DNA of 64,000 nt from Gammaproteobacteria bacterium (GTDB lineage Bacteria; Pseudomonadota; Gammaproteobacteria; Pseudomonadales; Pseudohongiellaceae), in assembly GCA_002706685.1 (NCBI GenBank), contig PALV01000021.1, positions 150,465-214,464 of the forward strand, given 5' to 3'. Below are positions 16,039-26,673 of the stretch, piece by piece; position 1 is the stretch's first letter; each line of letters opens with the position of its first letter. Under the pieces are notes generated by a model. It saw only the letters and a list, made by a program, of their open reading frames with translations, searched no databases and was not told the DNA's origin. Made by a program: the position numbers and the translations under genes.

Positions 16039-17389
16039 TGCAGGCCTCAAGAAGAGAAATGGCAACATCCCTTTCTTCGCTCTGCCAGTAGTCGCTGGAG
16101 CTATTTAGGTAGGCGGCTTCCAGATTGACCTGAAATACACTGCGGCTGGGGCTCTCCAGATCTTTGCCAAGATACTCGTGATAAACAGATATCACCTGAC
16201 CCCATTGTTGATTCTCCCAGTGTCTGGCTGCCAGCGACATGTAATATTGCTCTATCGCCTGCAGCGCACCGGCGCGGATCACATGGGCGTCACGCAGTTG
16301 ATCTGGCGTTTCGGCAAGCAGGGCCTCAGCCAGCCCAAGCCCTTCCTCAACCTTGTTATTGCTCAGCATCCACTCGGCATGATGCGACTGCAAAAGCAGC
16401 ATGGGCAGCAGCGTATCTCTATCGGTGAAGCGATGCTGCTCGAACAGGGACACCGATTGCCAGTCAGACAAATAGGGGTCGATTCTCGACATCAGCGCCG
16501 TCCAGGCAGCCTCGTCATGTCGCTTCAGGTAGTCAGCCTCCTGGTAGTAATAGACCAGACGGTTATGCTGTGCCACAAGGTCATCCGCCTGCATCAGCCC
16601 CTTAAGCTCGGCCATGCGCAGTCGGTCGGCATAGTTCATGCGGTCAACACTGATATGTTGCACCCACATATTCTCAAAGCCCAGTTCAGCAGCGCTGATC
16701 TGGCGACGACTTTCATAGTCGCTATAGTCTGCCACCACCAGTCGGCGCTCAGAAAACCATTGCTCGGCCTGCCGCGCAAAAAATTCGGGATCGCGAATTA
16801 CATCGAATCCGTCCTCGGATGTTGTCTCAACTTCTATTATCTGTCCGTCGTCCAGCATCAGCTGCGCAAAAGCATGGCTGGGCATGATGACGCCACTGGG
16901 GTTCAGACCCAGGTATTCCGCCAGCACGATATAGAGCAGCGCCGAACTGATACAGTTATAAACCCCGGTATCCAGGATCTCGGCCATGGCACTCTGATTG
17001 GCATCATAGCCGGCGCCAAAAAAATGCCGATGCATCAGCCGCAACAATAGCGCGCCTGTTTCACGCGGACTGTCAGCCTCGATCAGTTCATCGTGGCTGG
17101 CCAGGAAACTCAGCAGTTGTTCCCGATAGTGGTGATAGTCGGCTTCTGAGCGGACAGTCCCGGATGCCACTAAAAACAGGGCCAGCAGCTCGTCAGCGCT
17201 GGCCTGTTGCGCAGAAGGCCCTGTGAACAGGTCTATGACCTGCGTCTCAAACGCGGTCAGAGCGGTCCAGGCGGGCTGGCCAGGGACAGCAAATGCGCTG
17301 CGGTCAATATCGCGCTCGTCTGCACTGGCGGCCACACTGATCCAGAGCGTCAGCCACAGTGTGCCGAGCAGATACAGTGTTTTTGCCAT
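15971..17389 (-). CDS. Exported transglutaminase-like/TPR protein
   Basis: A 472-residue periplasmic protein. I start at the ATG at 17389, which has GGAGG 9 nt upstream and gives a clean signal peptide (MAKTLYLLGTLWLTLWISVA, cleavage near ASA). The longer frame would run into purT. After about 140 residues comes a transglutaminase-like Cys-His core: GVYNCISSALLYIVLAEYLG (Cys) and MPSHAFAQLMLDDGQIIEVE (His, then an acidic residue). The C-terminal half is helical and TPR-like. It follows purT by 19 bases and probably shares its transcript. Its 3' end overlaps the convergent DUF4900-like gene by 68 bases. Activity, whether protease or structural, is not known. Confidence 0.75.
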   Translation of the reverse strand: MAKTLYLLGTLWLTLWISVAASADERDIDRSAFAVPGQPAWTALTAFETQVIDLFTGPSAQQASADELLALFLVASGTVRSEADYHHYREQLLSFLASHDELIEADSPRETGALLLRLMHRHFFGAGYDANQSAMAEILDTGVYNCISSALLYIVLAEYLGLNPSGVIMPSHAFAQLMLDDGQIIEVETTSEDGFDVIRDPEFFARQAEQWFSERRLVVADYSDYESRRQISAAELGFENMWVQHISVDRMNYADRLRMAELKGLMQADDLVAQHNRLVYYYQEADYLKRHDEAAWTALMSRIDPYLSDWQSVSLFEQHRFTDRDTLLPMLLLQSHHAEWMLSNNKVEEGLGLAEALLAETPDQLRDAHVIRAGALQAIEQYYMSLAARHWENQQWGQVISVYHEYLGKDLESPSRSVFQVNLEAAYLNSSSDYWQSEERDVAISLLEACIIRLPVAEQCHQRLQEMRQVLL

Positions 17390-17408
17390 GGCGACCCGCC
17401 TCCAGGTG

Positions 17409-18644
17409 TCAGACCTTAACCTCGATCGTATTGATAACCCGCAATGCTTTGGCAATAGCTTCATCTACCGAACCACCGTTGGCAAGCGCCACGCCCATGC
17501 GTCGCTCACCACGCACTTCCGGCTTGCCAAACAGGCGCAAGTCGGTGTCTGGCTCACTCAGTGCCTGCGCCAGATTACTGAAGCTCACGCAGTCCGAATC
17601 CCCCGCAACCAGCAGCACCGCAGACGCTGAGGGGCCGCGCTGCCTGATCAGCGGAACCGGCAGGCCCAGTATGGCGCGCGCATGAAGGGCAAACTCGGAC
17701 AGGTTTTGCGAAATCAGTGTGATCAGCCCGGTATCGTGAGGTCGCGGTGACACCTCGCTGAAATAGACCTGATCACCTTTAACAAACAGTTCAACGCCGA
17801 ACAGACCATAACCACCCAGGGCGCCCGTTACCGCCTCAGCCACCTCGCGGGCGCGGGCCAGGGCCTGATCACTCATTGCCTGCGGTTGCCAGGACTCACG
17901 ATAGTCGCCCCGCTCCTGGCGATGTCCGATCGGCTCGCAGAAACTGGTGCCGTCGCGGTGACGGACGGTCAGCAGCGTAATTTCATAGTCAAAATCAACA
18001 AAACCCTCAACAATCACCCGGCCTTTGCCGCTACGACCGCCGGACTGCGCATACTCCCAGGCTGCATTCATGTCCGCAGCAGTCCGGACAATACTTTGTC
18101 CCTTGCCCGAGGATGACATGATGGGTTTCACAACACAGGGAATGCCAACATCCTTGATGGCGTCGAGATACTGGGTTCTGGTGTCGGCAAAGCGATACGG
18201 TGAGGTCGGCAGACCCAGTTCTTCCGCCGCCAGACGGCGGATACCTTCACGGTTCATGGTAAGCTGTGCGGCGCGGGCGGTAGGAATGACCTGCCAGCCC
18301 TCTGCTTCGAGAGCCACCAGCTCCTGAGTCGCAATGGCTTCAATTTCCGGAACAATCAGGTGGGGCTGTTCCTGCTCTACGATAGCCCTGACCGCACGGG
18401 CATCCAGCATGTCAATTACGTGGCTGCGATGCGCAACCTGCATGGCAGGCGCGTTGTCATAGCGATCTACCGCAATTACTTCGCAGCCAAGTCTTTGCAG
18501 CTCAATGACTACTTCTTTGCCAAGTTCGCCACTGCCCAGCAGCATTATCCGCGTGGCAGTTGCCGATAAGGGCGTGCCTATGGCTGTCGCGCCCGAACTT
18601 CTGCCCTGATCTGTGTTGTGTTCTTTGTCATTTGGGGTTTTCAA
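17409..18644 (-). CDS. purT: Formate-dependent phosphoribosylglycinamide formyltransferase PurT
   Basis: A 411-residue ATP-grasp enzyme that makes formyl-GAR from GAR, formate and ATP in purine synthesis. It keeps close identity to E. coli PurT through the protein: [26 protein letters not shown]-like [56 protein letters not shown] and SPRPHDTG. The frame opens with TTG at 18644, and the E. coli-like start would fall near residue 20, where no ATG or GTG is available, so the exact start is uncertain. The transglutaminase-like gene follows 19 bases after its stop. Confidence 0.96.
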   Translation of the reverse strand: MKTPNDKEHNTDQGRSSGATAIGTPLSATATRIMLLGSGELGKEVVIELQRLGCEVIAVDRYDNAPAMQVAHRSHVIDMLDARAVRAIVEQEQPHLIVPEIEAIATQELVALEAEGWQVIPTARAAQLTMNREGIRRLAAEELGLPTSPYRFADTRTQYLDAIKDVGIPCVVKPIMSSSGKGQSIVRTAADMNAAWEYAQSGGRSGKGRVIVEGFVDFDYEITLLTVRHRDGTSFCEPIGHRQERGDYRESWQPQAMSDQALARAREVAEAVTGALGGYGLFGVELFVKGDQVYFSEVSPRPHDTGLITLISQNLSEFALHARAILGLPVPLIRQRGPSASAVLLVAGDSDCVSFSNLAQALSEPDTDLRLFGKPEVRGERRMGVALANGGSVDEAIAKALRVINTIEVKV

Positions 18645-18859
18645 AATCGTTCTGCTCTTTCGTTGGTCCTGTATTGATACATCAGCGTCACTCAGTGTTG
18701 CCTGCCACTAGCCAGCTACCTGCTCGTTGCGCTGCGTCTATCCCTCGCATTCTTTCAGAACGTTTGCTCGGATGGAAGGACTTTGGTCATTGGTTTAAGC
18801 TTTGCAGGAACAGGAAAATCCGGCAAGCTGCGTATCGCGCTCAAACACGGAAAAACAGC

Positions 18860-19822
18860 ATGACTAGCAGACAGACGAATATCCGGGCCGTCATTCTGGA
18901 TGCCGCAACACTGGGTTCAGATATCGATTTCTCGCCTCTGCAAAAAATCACCGACACACTGGAAATACATGATAATACGTTGTCGGATCCGAACTCAGAT
19001 GAAGTAGTTTCAAGACTGCAGCATGCAAACGTCGCGATAACGAATAAAGTTGTGCTGGACGCACAGGCGCTTGCGGCACTACCCAATCTGCGTTTGATCT
19101 GCGTGATGGCCACAGGCACCAACAATATTGACCTGGAGGCTGCTCAGCGCCTGGATATCGAAGTCCGCAACATAACAGCCTATGGAACTGCGAGTGTTGC
19201 CCAGCACACCTTCATGTTGATGCTCGCACTGGCCAACCGCCTGCCGCTCTATCAGGACGAGTTGCGACGTGGCCGCTGGCAGTCCAGTGAACACTTCTGT
19301 CTGCTGAATCACACAACCATGCAGTTGGCAGGCAGGCATCTGGTGCTTGTCGGACAGGGAGAACTGGGATCACGTGTCTCAATGCTGGCCAGGGCCATGG
19401 ATATGACTGTCAGTTTCGCCGCCCGTCCGGGCAATGAGTCGTCAGATCACCGCCCTGCTCTGGACGCCTTACTGGCCGACGCAGACATTATCTCACTGCA
19501 TTGTCCCCTGACAGATGCAAGCCGTCACCTGATCAATGCCCGTCGGCTGCAAAGCATCAAGCCAGGCTGTCTGTTGATCAACTGCGCCCGCGGTGGCCTG
19601 ATTGACGAACTGGCAGCGCTGACAGCTTTGCGTGACGGCCGGCTGGGCGGACTGGCTGTTGATGTGCTGCCCGAGGAGCCACCGCGCAATGGCCACCCCT
19701 TGCTGCAGGCGCTGGAGGACCCTCTCAACCTGATTGTGACGCCACACAACGCCTGGATCTCACCAGAGGCCCGACAGACCGTTATTGATAAAACCGCAGC
19801 CAATATTCAGCGGGGCTGGTGA
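18860..19822 (+). CDS. D-2-hydroxyacid dehydrogenase (glycerate dehydrogenase-like)
   Basis: A 320-residue NAD-dependent dehydrogenase that interconverts a D-2-hydroxyacid and a 2-oxoacid. It shows GTNNIDLEAA in the substrate domain, the Rossmann motif GQGELG, the Arg of NCARGGLIDE, the Glu of DVLPEEPP and the catalytic His in TPHNAW. The order and spacing match HprA-like hydroxypyruvate/glyoxylate reductases. I use the ATG at 18860, because the frame extends 100 codons upstream into sequence that overlaps purT antisense and has no family similarity. It is divergent from purT. The precise substrate is not decided by sequence. Confidence 0.9.
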   Translation: MTSRQTNIRAVILDAATLGSDIDFSPLQKITDTLEIHDNTLSDPNSDEVVSRLQHANVAITNKVVLDAQALAALPNLRLICVMATGTNNIDLEAAQRLDIEVRNITAYGTASVAQHTFMLMLALANRLPLYQDELRRGRWQSSEHFCLLNHTTMQLAGRHLVLVGQGELGSRVSMLARAMDMTVSFAARPGNESSDHRPALDALLADADIISLHCPLTDASRHLINARRLQSIKPGCLLINCARGGLIDELAALTALRDGRLGGLAVDVLPEEPPRNGHPLLQALEDPLNLIVTPHNAWISPEARQTVIDKTAANIQRGW

Positions 19823-19839
19823 GTCCTGCCGCCTTGCTG

Positions 19840-21762
19840 CTATCGGGCCGGCCGAAACGCCAGTAGTGTATTACCTGCCTGTTGACGGAAACGGTCATAG
19901 CCAGACCCGACGAATAACATGCCAGCGCCTGCCGCAATCGACTGAGCGTCAATCGAACCGCCTCGCGCCGCAACGCCATTAACGGTATCAAAGCCCACTG
20001 CCGTGTCATACTCAAACAGTATCTGGCCAGTCTCGGTATCAAAGATAAACAGTCGCCCATCGATATTTCCGGCCACCAGTGCACCATCGATAACCAGTGG
20101 CATGGCTGAAAAACCGTAGCGCGCCTGACAACCCGACACGCGTTCGTCCCGGCCATTGGCACAGTCCGGTCGCGACAGGTAGGACCAGGTTGGCTCACCG
20201 TCAGCGAGCTCAAAGGCGTGTACACCAGCCTTGATGACATCATCGCTGCGACCGCCACCATTAGGATCGTTGATCGGCAACAGCACCTTGTCTCCGGCAA
20301 CAGCCACACCCCAGTGATTGCCACCCAGAGCGCCGCCTTCACCGACACGCTGCTGCCAGACAAGCTCGCCATTGTCCGGGTTCAGGGCCCACAAATGACC
20401 TGATTTCTGGCCGGCAACCAGTCGCTCGCTGCCATCTGCCAGCGTGACACGAATCGCCGCTCCACCAAAATCCCAGTCCTTGATAATGCTGTCCTGCTCT
20501 GAGGGACAATTGGGTCCGTACTCACGGCCGGTGCAGGCCATATTCCAGACGTCATTGGCGACGGCCTGAAACAGCCAACGCTGCTCGCCAGTGTCCATAT
20601 CCAGCGCGATGATGGCATTACTGGTATCAGTCGCCGGCAGTGAGGTATTTTCGCCGGTCGTGACATAAAGCTGTCGACGTTCCGGATCCAGTCCGGGACT
20701 CGACCAGATTGGCGCGCCGGACGGCCCTCGCAGACGAACACCAACAGAATTGCGCTGCCCTGTATACTCGGCCGGCGGCATGGTGACATAGGTCCAGATA
20801 CGTTCGCCACTGGCTGCATCAAGAGCCAACACCCCGCCGCGCCCATCACAGCACTCGTGAGTTGGCTCGCCACCACGCTGAACGCCCGAAGCAGAGACCG
20901 GCACATACAGACGCTGATCATGGTACATGGGCACTCCGGTGAGCCGGGAATGCACACCTTCGTCGATCGTGCCATCAATCAGCCAGCGGCGTTCACCTGT
21001 CAGCGGATTTACCGCGTGCAGCCGCGCCCGTTCGTCAGAGACATAAAGAAGTTGTGAGCCATCATCCAGTGCACCACTGAGCACGGCAGAACCACGCAGC
21101 GCGGCACCGGCATCGTAACTCCACTGAACACAACCGGATTCAACGTGCAGTGCCAGAACCTTGCCAGACGCCCCGGCGGGATAGAACAGTGTGTCACCAG
21201 CAATGGCCGGTGATGAGCGCAGGCCGCCGACACCAGGGATGCCCAGCGCCCAGGCCAGCTCCAGATTGCCCATATCCTCATGACTCAAGCCGCTTTGTGC
21301 AGCGGACAGCTGGCGGGAAAAAGCCAGGTCACCACCTGCATGACTCAGATGCACAGGGCTCAGGCTGATGGTATTGTTATCGTCGGCACACAGATTACTG
21401 CTGATCCACTCATCAGACACTTCGGCAATCGCCAGATAGTCAACCAGAGTATCTCGCTGTTCGTCAGTCAATTGCTGGCCCTGAATCGCCATGGGGCCAG
21501 AAGTGAGAGTGTAGTGAAGCGCCTGCGCAGTCATTGACTGCAGTGCTTCAAAACTGGCGGCACGTGGATCACCCCCTTCATGGCAGGCAGCGCAGTAGGT
21601 CTGATAGATGTCCTCACCGGGGTGAACATCCGTACTGGTTTCCGGCGCGGGCTGACTGACCGGCTCCTGAGCCAGGACAGGTGCCATGCCAGGCAACTCG
21701 AGATTTTGACTGGCCAGGAAAACCAGCAGCGCAGCAGCCACTGGCAATGATAAACGTCGCAT
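19840..21762 (-). CDS. PQQ-dependent quinohaemoprotein, polyvinyl-alcohol-dehydrogenase-like
   Basis: A 640-residue exported alcohol dehydrogenase. A signal peptide (to about residue 31) is followed by a cytochrome c domain with CAACH at 57-61. An eight-bladed PQQ propeller follows, with repeats such as LALHVESGCVQWSYDAGA, LALDAASGERIWTYV, IALDMDTGEQRWLFQ, WALNPDNGELVWQQRVG and FIFDTETGQILFEYD. A vicinal Cys pair occurs in HECCDG. N-terminal haem then PQQ, and this length, match polyvinyl alcohol dehydrogenase-type enzymes rather than the ethanol type with C-terminal haem. It lies 52 bases downstream of a DUF5916 outer-membrane protein gene on the same strand. The true substrate may be another secondary alcohol or polymer. 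Confidence 0.87.
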   Translation of the reverse strand: MRRLSLPVAAALLVFLASQNLELPGMAPVLAQEPVSQPAPETSTDVHPGEDIYQTYCAACHEGGDPRAASFEALQSMTAQALHYTLTSGPMAIQGQQLTDEQRDTLVDYLAIAEVSDEWISSNLCADDNNTISLSPVHLSHAGGDLAFSRQLSAAQSGLSHEDMGNLELAWALGIPGVGGLRSSPAIAGDTLFYPAGASGKVLALHVESGCVQWSYDAGAALRGSAVLSGALDDGSQLLYVSDERARLHAVNPLTGERRWLIDGTIDEGVHSRLTGVPMYHDQRLYVPVSASGVQRGGEPTHECCDGRGGVLALDAASGERIWTYVTMPPAEYTGQRNSVGVRLRGPSGAPIWSSPGLDPERRQLYVTTGENTSLPATDTSNAIIALDMDTGEQRWLFQAVANDVWNMACTGREYGPNCPSEQDSIIKDWDFGGAAIRVTLADGSERLVAGQKSGHLWALNPDNGELVWQQRVGEGGALGGNHWGVAVAGDKVLLPINDPNGGGRSDDVIKAGVHAFELADGEPTWSYLSRPDCANGRDERVSGCQARYGFSAMPLVIDGALVAGNIDGRLFIFDTETGQILFEYDTAVGFDTVNGVAARGGSIDAQSIAAGAGMLFVGSGYDRFRQQAGNTLLAFRPAR

Positions 21763-21814
21763 ATCAGTGATCTCATTATTGTTTTGGTAATGACACCACT
21801 GACATTAGCGCAGA

Positions 21815-24238
21815 TCACGAACCGAGTCGATACCGCAGCTTGACGACCAGCGTGTCGACCACCGGATCCTGCCAGGACTCGCTTAACAGCCCAGTATATT
21901 CGTCAAACAGTCCACCCGGCACGTTGCCGCCGCGAGTGTAAACGACGAAGAGATCGGATAGAGGCGCAATTTCCCAGCGATATCGTGCCTGAAAGGTCAA
22001 ACGACTGATCACAAAATCATCACTTTGGGCATCGGGCTTTGTTACCTCGCGCAATTCTTCAATACGGTCCGGATTCACCTGCAGGAACTTGTTCTCAAAC
22101 GCTTTCAGGCCAGTCCATTGCAGACCAACGCGAAATTGTTGTCGGGCGCTGATGAAGTAATCCATTGTCACTTTGGGAGACCACTGGGTCGCCTCAAAAC
22201 TGGTGTAGCGACCGCCGCCCTGGTAAACCAGCAGGCCTTCACGATCGGTATATGATGCTTCCACATCCAGCGAAAAATTGTCGACCGGTCGGTAGCTGAT
22301 ACCGGCCGTTGTCGTCATGTTTCGTTCACCGAGATCTTCGGTGTTGGCATCGATACCCAGCTTATAGCGTACCTGCCGCGAGGGGTCGGACTCCCAGGTA
22401 CTGACAAACTGCCAGCGTCCCGGTATCTTGTAGTCGCCAGAGCCGCGACCCAGCCGATCTTCAACACGGCGCGCGTAATAGCGCAGACTGCTGTTAAGTG
22501 AGTGGTTGTTCAAAAATGTCAGATTCAGGGAATTAAATACGCCCTGTCGCACCCAGTCGTTGTTGCCATTCCAGTGATTGAAGACAAACAATGAGTACTC
22601 ACGCGAGCGCAGTCCTTCGACATTTGAACTGTTGTTTGTATAGTTGTAATCAAAGTGACTGAGATCATTACGCGTCAGGAAACCCAGAGTATTCAGATCC
22701 AGCGTGTCATCATGATAGCCCGCAGCAATACGGTGCATGACACCACGCTGAGGCATGTATATCAGGTCACCAGTGGCACCGTTACCCTCTACACCATCCA
22801 CATCACTGCGCAGCACCTGACCGTCGAACAGCCAAAGGTTGTTACCGGAAAAATAATGGACATCCACCCCATTGACCGTGGCGTCTATATCAGAATGGGA
22901 GACATCGGTCCCCATCCAGCCGATAGATCGACGCCCTGCCGGGCCCGTGGTTTCGTACAGCAGGCGGCCTACGGCGAAATCACGGCCTTCTGACTCCAGC
23001 GTGACACGTGTCCCGTCATTGAGCGTACCACGGATTTCCATATCGTCTTCCATGGCTGCCAGTGTGCCATAGCGCCAGTTGCCACTCTGCCCGGTAAACT
23101 TCACTGCACCCAGCAGATCGGTCGGTGCACTCAGGTCTGTGTCCGCAACACGGACGCCAGCCGGCACATCAAAGGTGGCCGAACTTCCGATACGACGTGT
23201 GTTGAGCATGGATGTGGGGCCACCAGGGCCACGCGCACTCTGGTTTCTTGGCGAGGTATTAAACACATCCTGCCCTTCCAGGAAGAACGCCCGCTTTTCA
23301 GGGAAAAAGGTTTCATAGGCTGTCAGGTTCACAACCACGTCATCCGACTCGACGTTTCCGAAATCGGGGTTCAGGCTCAAAGACAGCTGCGTATTAGTAC
23401 TGGGACGCCAGAACACTTCCGCCCCGGCGCGCATTTCAGCTTCATCATCAACACCGTCGTAAGTGCCAGAGACGTAGGGATAGTAGGTAATCTGAGTTCT
23501 GGGCTCGATGTCTTCCAGCTCGAACTTCTGGAAAGCGGACAAAAACTGGTTAACGGTACTGGGAAGTGCCGGGTTAGACCAGGTTTCGTTAAGGTGTCCT
23601 ACCTGACGCTCCATGTAGATGCCAATCTGACGATTGTCACCTGAGATCTGGGGCAGTGCGATCATCGACCAGGGGATGAAGTACTCGGCCACCCAGCCAC
23701 CCTCAACAACACTGGTATATGCTTCCCAGGGACCATCCCACTGCATGTTGAACTGGCGCTCAGCCAGAATAGTGCCATCGGTTTTTGAGTCACCAAGATT
23801 GACACGCATCATGTAGCCGTAGAGGCCATCACCTGAGGCATCAATACTGATCACTACACCATCGCGCTCCAGCCGTGTGTCACGCGGCGTCATTCGGGCA
23901 ACCAGCGTGTCGGTATCCTGATGATTCATCACACCCACATAGATCCCGCGTTCTGTGTAAAAAATACGGGTTTCGGTGCGCAGCGAACTTTCGGCAAGGG
24001 TATCGGGGGACACAACCCGCATTCCGTCAAACGCGGGTATCTGCTGCCACACTGCCTCGTCCAGGCGTCCGTCCAGTTCGATGTTGGCCTGGCCATCGAT
24101 ACGAGTCAGACGGGGAATGACATCCTGGGCTGCAAGCTGCGATGCTGCCAGCTGTGACGCAAGGACAGCTGCGACGGCAAATTGCAAACGGGAAGAGCGC
24201 GCACGGTTCGCGAGGCGCGACAAAAGAACTGCTACCAT
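21815..24238 (-). CDS. CBM9-like/DUF5916 outer-membrane protein (copy 1)
   Basis: An 807-residue exported protein. After the signal region (to about ASQLAAQ) comes a carbohydrate-binding family 9-like domain (IDGQANIELDGRLDEAVWQQ, FYTERGIYVGV, WVAEYFIPWSMIALP). The DUF5916 region follows with SLNPDFGNVESDDVVVNLTAYE and the hallmark FFPEKRAFFLEGQDVF, and a long beta-barrel ends in LRYRLGS. The family is predicted to sit in the outer membrane; its role is not established, though it is common in polymer- and peptide-degrading marine bacteria. It lies 68 bases after the aminotransferase gene and 52 bases before the quinohaemoprotein gene, so the three may be an operon. A second copy is at 26674-28914. 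Confidence 0.88.
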   Translation of the reverse strand: MVAVLLSRLANRARSSRLQFAVAAVLASQLAASQLAAQDVIPRLTRIDGQANIELDGRLDEAVWQQIPAFDGMRVVSPDTLAESSLRTETRIFYTERGIYVGVMNHQDTDTLVARMTPRDTRLERDGVVISIDASGDGLYGYMMRVNLGDSKTDGTILAERQFNMQWDGPWEAYTSVVEGGWVAEYFIPWSMIALPQISGDNRQIGIYMERQVGHLNETWSNPALPSTVNQFLSAFQKFELEDIEPRTQITYYPYVSGTYDGVDDEAEMRAGAEVFWRPSTNTQLSLSLNPDFGNVESDDVVVNLTAYETFFPEKRAFFLEGQDVFNTSPRNQSARGPGGPTSMLNTRRIGSSATFDVPAGVRVADTDLSAPTDLLGAVKFTGQSGNWRYGTLAAMEDDMEIRGTLNDGTRVTLESEGRDFAVGRLLYETTGPAGRRSIGWMGTDVSHSDIDATVNGVDVHYFSGNNLWLFDGQVLRSDVDGVEGNGATGDLIYMPQRGVMHRIAAGYHDDTLDLNTLGFLTRNDLSHFDYNYTNNSSNVEGLRSREYSLFVFNHWNGNNDWVRQGVFNSLNLTFLNNHSLNSSLRYYARRVEDRLGRGSGDYKIPGRWQFVSTWESDPSRQVRYKLGIDANTEDLGERNMTTTAGISYRPVDNFSLDVEASYTDREGLLVYQGGGRYTSFEATQWSPKVTMDYFISARQQFRVGLQWTGLKAFENKFLQVNPDRIEELREVTKPDAQSDDFVISRLTFQARYRWEIAPLSDLFVVYTRGGNVPGGLFDEYTGLLSESWQDPVVDTLVVKLRYRLGS

Positions 24239-24306
24239 GAGGGTGATCTCTGAATTCTAGTTGTGCCCGGACTATAACCGTAAGTTTCAGAATCACCGAT
24301 AGCTGG

Positions 24307-26010
24307 CTACAATTCGTAGCAAAACACCTCGGAGGGCCAGAGAAACCAGCGGATTGCTTCTTGTTCTGGCGGGAGTTTTACCGCTTCCTGATCTTGCTTC
24401 AGCGCTTTAGGATAGCGCGATTGTGCCGCAGCTACCGCGGCTTCTATCTGTTTTTTGGCGTTGCTCAGCGCGACTTGTAAACCCGGACGCTGTGAATTTA
24501 ATGAACATTCCACATTTTCTTCGAACCAGTTGATACCAGCAAACCGGTCACGTGGCACTGCCTGGGATTCGCAGTGTCGCCATACACCATTCACAGCATC
24601 ATAGTGGTAATACACCAGCATCTGTTCAGCGTGGCGAGCAACCAGCTCTATCGCTGTCATCAGATAGTCGAACTCTTCGTCACAAATAAAATAATTAAAG
24701 CTCAGACGCACCCAGCCTGGCCTGAGCACATTGGCACCTAGCAACACTGCACTCTCTACCTGGCGACTGTAGTCTCTGTCCATGTGCAACAGATAGTGCG
24801 CATAGGGGCCCGCGCAGGAACAACCGCCGCGCGCCTGAACACCAAAAAGATCATTCAACAATGCAACAACAAATCCGTAATGCAGATCCCGCCCTTTCCC
24901 GGGCCCTTCCTGATTACTACGAAAGCGAAGAGAAAATATTGGCAGCCGCTCGTTCTCGCAGCCACCGAGTATTTCAATATTGTCGATTTTTTTCAGTCGT
25001 GCCATGACGCGGGCGGCCATCTGTTGCTCCAGTTCGGCAATTCGCTCAGCCCCAACCTGCTGCTGCAGCGACATGACCAGGCCAGCACGTATCGACTCCA
25101 CTATGCCGGGTGTGCCGGCCTCTTCACGGCGCTCAATATTCGTCACATAGGCATGGCTGTCCGGACTGACATACACCACGGTACCCCCGCCTGCTGTCGC
25201 CGGCACGGGATTTACAAACAGTGCAGCTTTGGCCACCAGTACACCACAACTGCCAGGGCCGCCCACAAACTTGTGCGGCGACAGAAAAACGGCATCAAGC
25301 TCGCTCATGTCGATGGCAGAGTAAGGGCCTGCTGCCGCATAGTCCCAGCATGCCAGCGCCCCATAGCGCTTCAACAGTCTGGTCACCGCTACGACATCGG
25401 TACGCAGGCCTGTCACATTTGAAGCTGCCGAAAAGCTGCCAATCACACGACTGGCTGATTGATAACGCTGCAACAACGACTCCAGCGCCTGCAGATCCAT
25501 CTGACCACGAGAGTCCAGGGGCACAACAACCACTTTGGCGAGACTTTCCCGCCACGGCAACTCATTGGAATGATGTTCGTAGGGCCCAATCAGCACTATC
25601 GGGCGCTCTTCGGGGGCGGTCAGCTCCAGCACCTGGCGACGTTTGACCGGGTCGGTGGGCAGACGCAGATTCAGCACTTCAACAAGCTTGTTGATCGCCG
25701 CTGTTGCGCCGGAGCCGCAGAAAATGACCTTGTCGTCTTCGGTCCCATTGACCGCCTGCCGTATCGCCTGGCGTGCTGACTCGCGCCATGCGGTCGTATT
25801 GGCACCGGTCAGCGTCGTTTCAGTATGGGTATTGGCATAACAGGGCAGCACCTGCTGCTGTATCAGTTCCTCAATGAATTTAAGGCTGCGACCCGAAGCA
25901 GTGTAATCCGCGTAGACCATGGGTTTAGGACCAAACACCGTGGTCATGGCGCCATCGCAGCCAATGATATCGCTGCGTATTTTTTCAATCAGGCTATCGG
26001 GCGAATGCAT
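24307..26010 (-). CDS. Class V aminotransferase/cysteine-desulfurase-like PLP enzyme
   Basis: A 567-residue PLP enzyme of fold type I. The N-terminus has YADYTASGRSLKFIEE and ANTHTETT, the cofactor Asp is in CWDYAAAGPY (D223), and the PLP lysine is K247 in SPHKFVGGPGS. The C-terminal 130 residues are longer than in cysteine desulfurases, and I do not see the active-site Cys loop of SufS in the usual form, although RGGCSCAG occurs near residue 395. It is divergent from an Lrp/AsnC regulator, which often controls amino acid enzymes. Substrate unknown; it may be a desulfurase or a lyase acting on an amino acid. Confidence 0.85.
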   Translation of the reverse strand: MHSPDSLIEKIRSDIIGCDGAMTTVFGPKPMVYADYTASGRSLKFIEELIQQQVLPCYANTHTETTLTGANTTAWRESARQAIRQAVNGTEDDKVIFCGSGATAAINKLVEVLNLRLPTDPVKRRQVLELTAPEERPIVLIGPYEHHSNELPWRESLAKVVVVPLDSRGQMDLQALESLLQRYQSASRVIGSFSAASNVTGLRTDVVAVTRLLKRYGALACWDYAAAGPYSAIDMSELDAVFLSPHKFVGGPGSCGVLVAKAALFVNPVPATAGGGTVVYVSPDSHAYVTNIERREEAGTPGIVESIRAGLVMSLQQQVGAERIAELEQQMAARVMARLKKIDNIEILGGCENERLPIFSLRFRSNQEGPGKGRDLHYGFVVALLNDLFGVQARGGCSCAGPYAHYLLHMDRDYSRQVESAVLLGANVLRPGWVRLSFNYFICDEEFDYLMTAIELVARHAEQMLVYYHYDAVNGVWRHCESQAVPRDRFAGINWFEENVECSLNSQRPGLQVALSNAKKQIEAAVAAAQSRYPKALKQDQEAVKLPPEQEAIRWFLWPSEVFCYEL

Positions 26011-26181
26011 CGTGGACCTCTACTTCAGGGAACAGCTTTGGATGTCCGTATAGTAGCGATGGAACAGGCGAACATTGTTCCTATTTGATTCGAACTGGAC
26101 TAATATGTTGCAACTTTGTTTCATATTATCGCCAATATTCGGCACGAAGAACCAATGCGCGTAAAATAGTGAGATCACATT

Positions 26182-26652
26182 ATGGACAAGCTCGACAGGA
26201 AACTGCTGCGACTGATGCAACCGGATGCCAGTCTCTCCGTCGCCGAACTCGCGGATGCGCTGGGTATGTCAAAGTCCGCCTGCTGGCGTCGCATCCAGAA
26301 ACTTGAGGAGTCAGGCGTCATACGCCAGCGCGTCACCCTGCTCTCCCCGGCCAAACTCGGTCTGGGCCTGACGGTGTTTATCAGCATCCGCACGAATCAG
26401 CACAACCAGGCCTGGGCGGACAATTTTCGCGAGGTGGTGCAGTCAATTGAGGGTATTCAGGAGGTCTACCGGCTGGGGGGACAGATCGATTATCTGATCA
26501 AGGCTGTTGTCACCGACATGGCTGGCTATGACCTGCTTTATCAGTCCCTGATTGAGGCCGACCTGTTTGATGTCACAGCCAGTTTTGTCATGGAGGAAAT
26601 CAAGTCCACCACGGTGTTGCCGATTGGACCCGGGCAGGCTTTGACTTCCTGA
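26182..26652 (+). CDS. Lrp/AsnC-family transcriptional regulator
   Basis: A 156-residue regulator. The N-terminal helix-turn-helix ([40 protein letters not shown]) is followed by the RAM ligand-binding domain (LTVFISIRTNQHN, VVQSIEGIQEVYRLGGQIDY, LPIGPG). Such proteins sense amino acids as octamers. It is divergent from the class V aminotransferase by 171 bases and converges on the second DUF5916 gene, with 21 bases between the stops. It most likely regulates the aminotransferase unit and itself. Confidence 0.93.
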   Translation: MDKLDRKLLRLMQPDASLSVAELADALGMSKSACWRRIQKLEESGVIRQRVTLLSPAKLGLGLTVFISIRTNQHNQAWADNFREVVQSIEGIQEVYRLGGQIDYLIKAVVTDMAGYDLLYQSLIEADLFDVTASFVMEEIKSTTVLPIGPGQALTS

Positions 26653-26673
26653 CCAGGCCCCAGGCTGCGGGAA

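Noticed and set aside
18560..18859. 100-codon extension of the hydroxyacid dehydrogenase
   Set aside because: It overlaps the purT start antisense and shows no dehydrogenase similarity.
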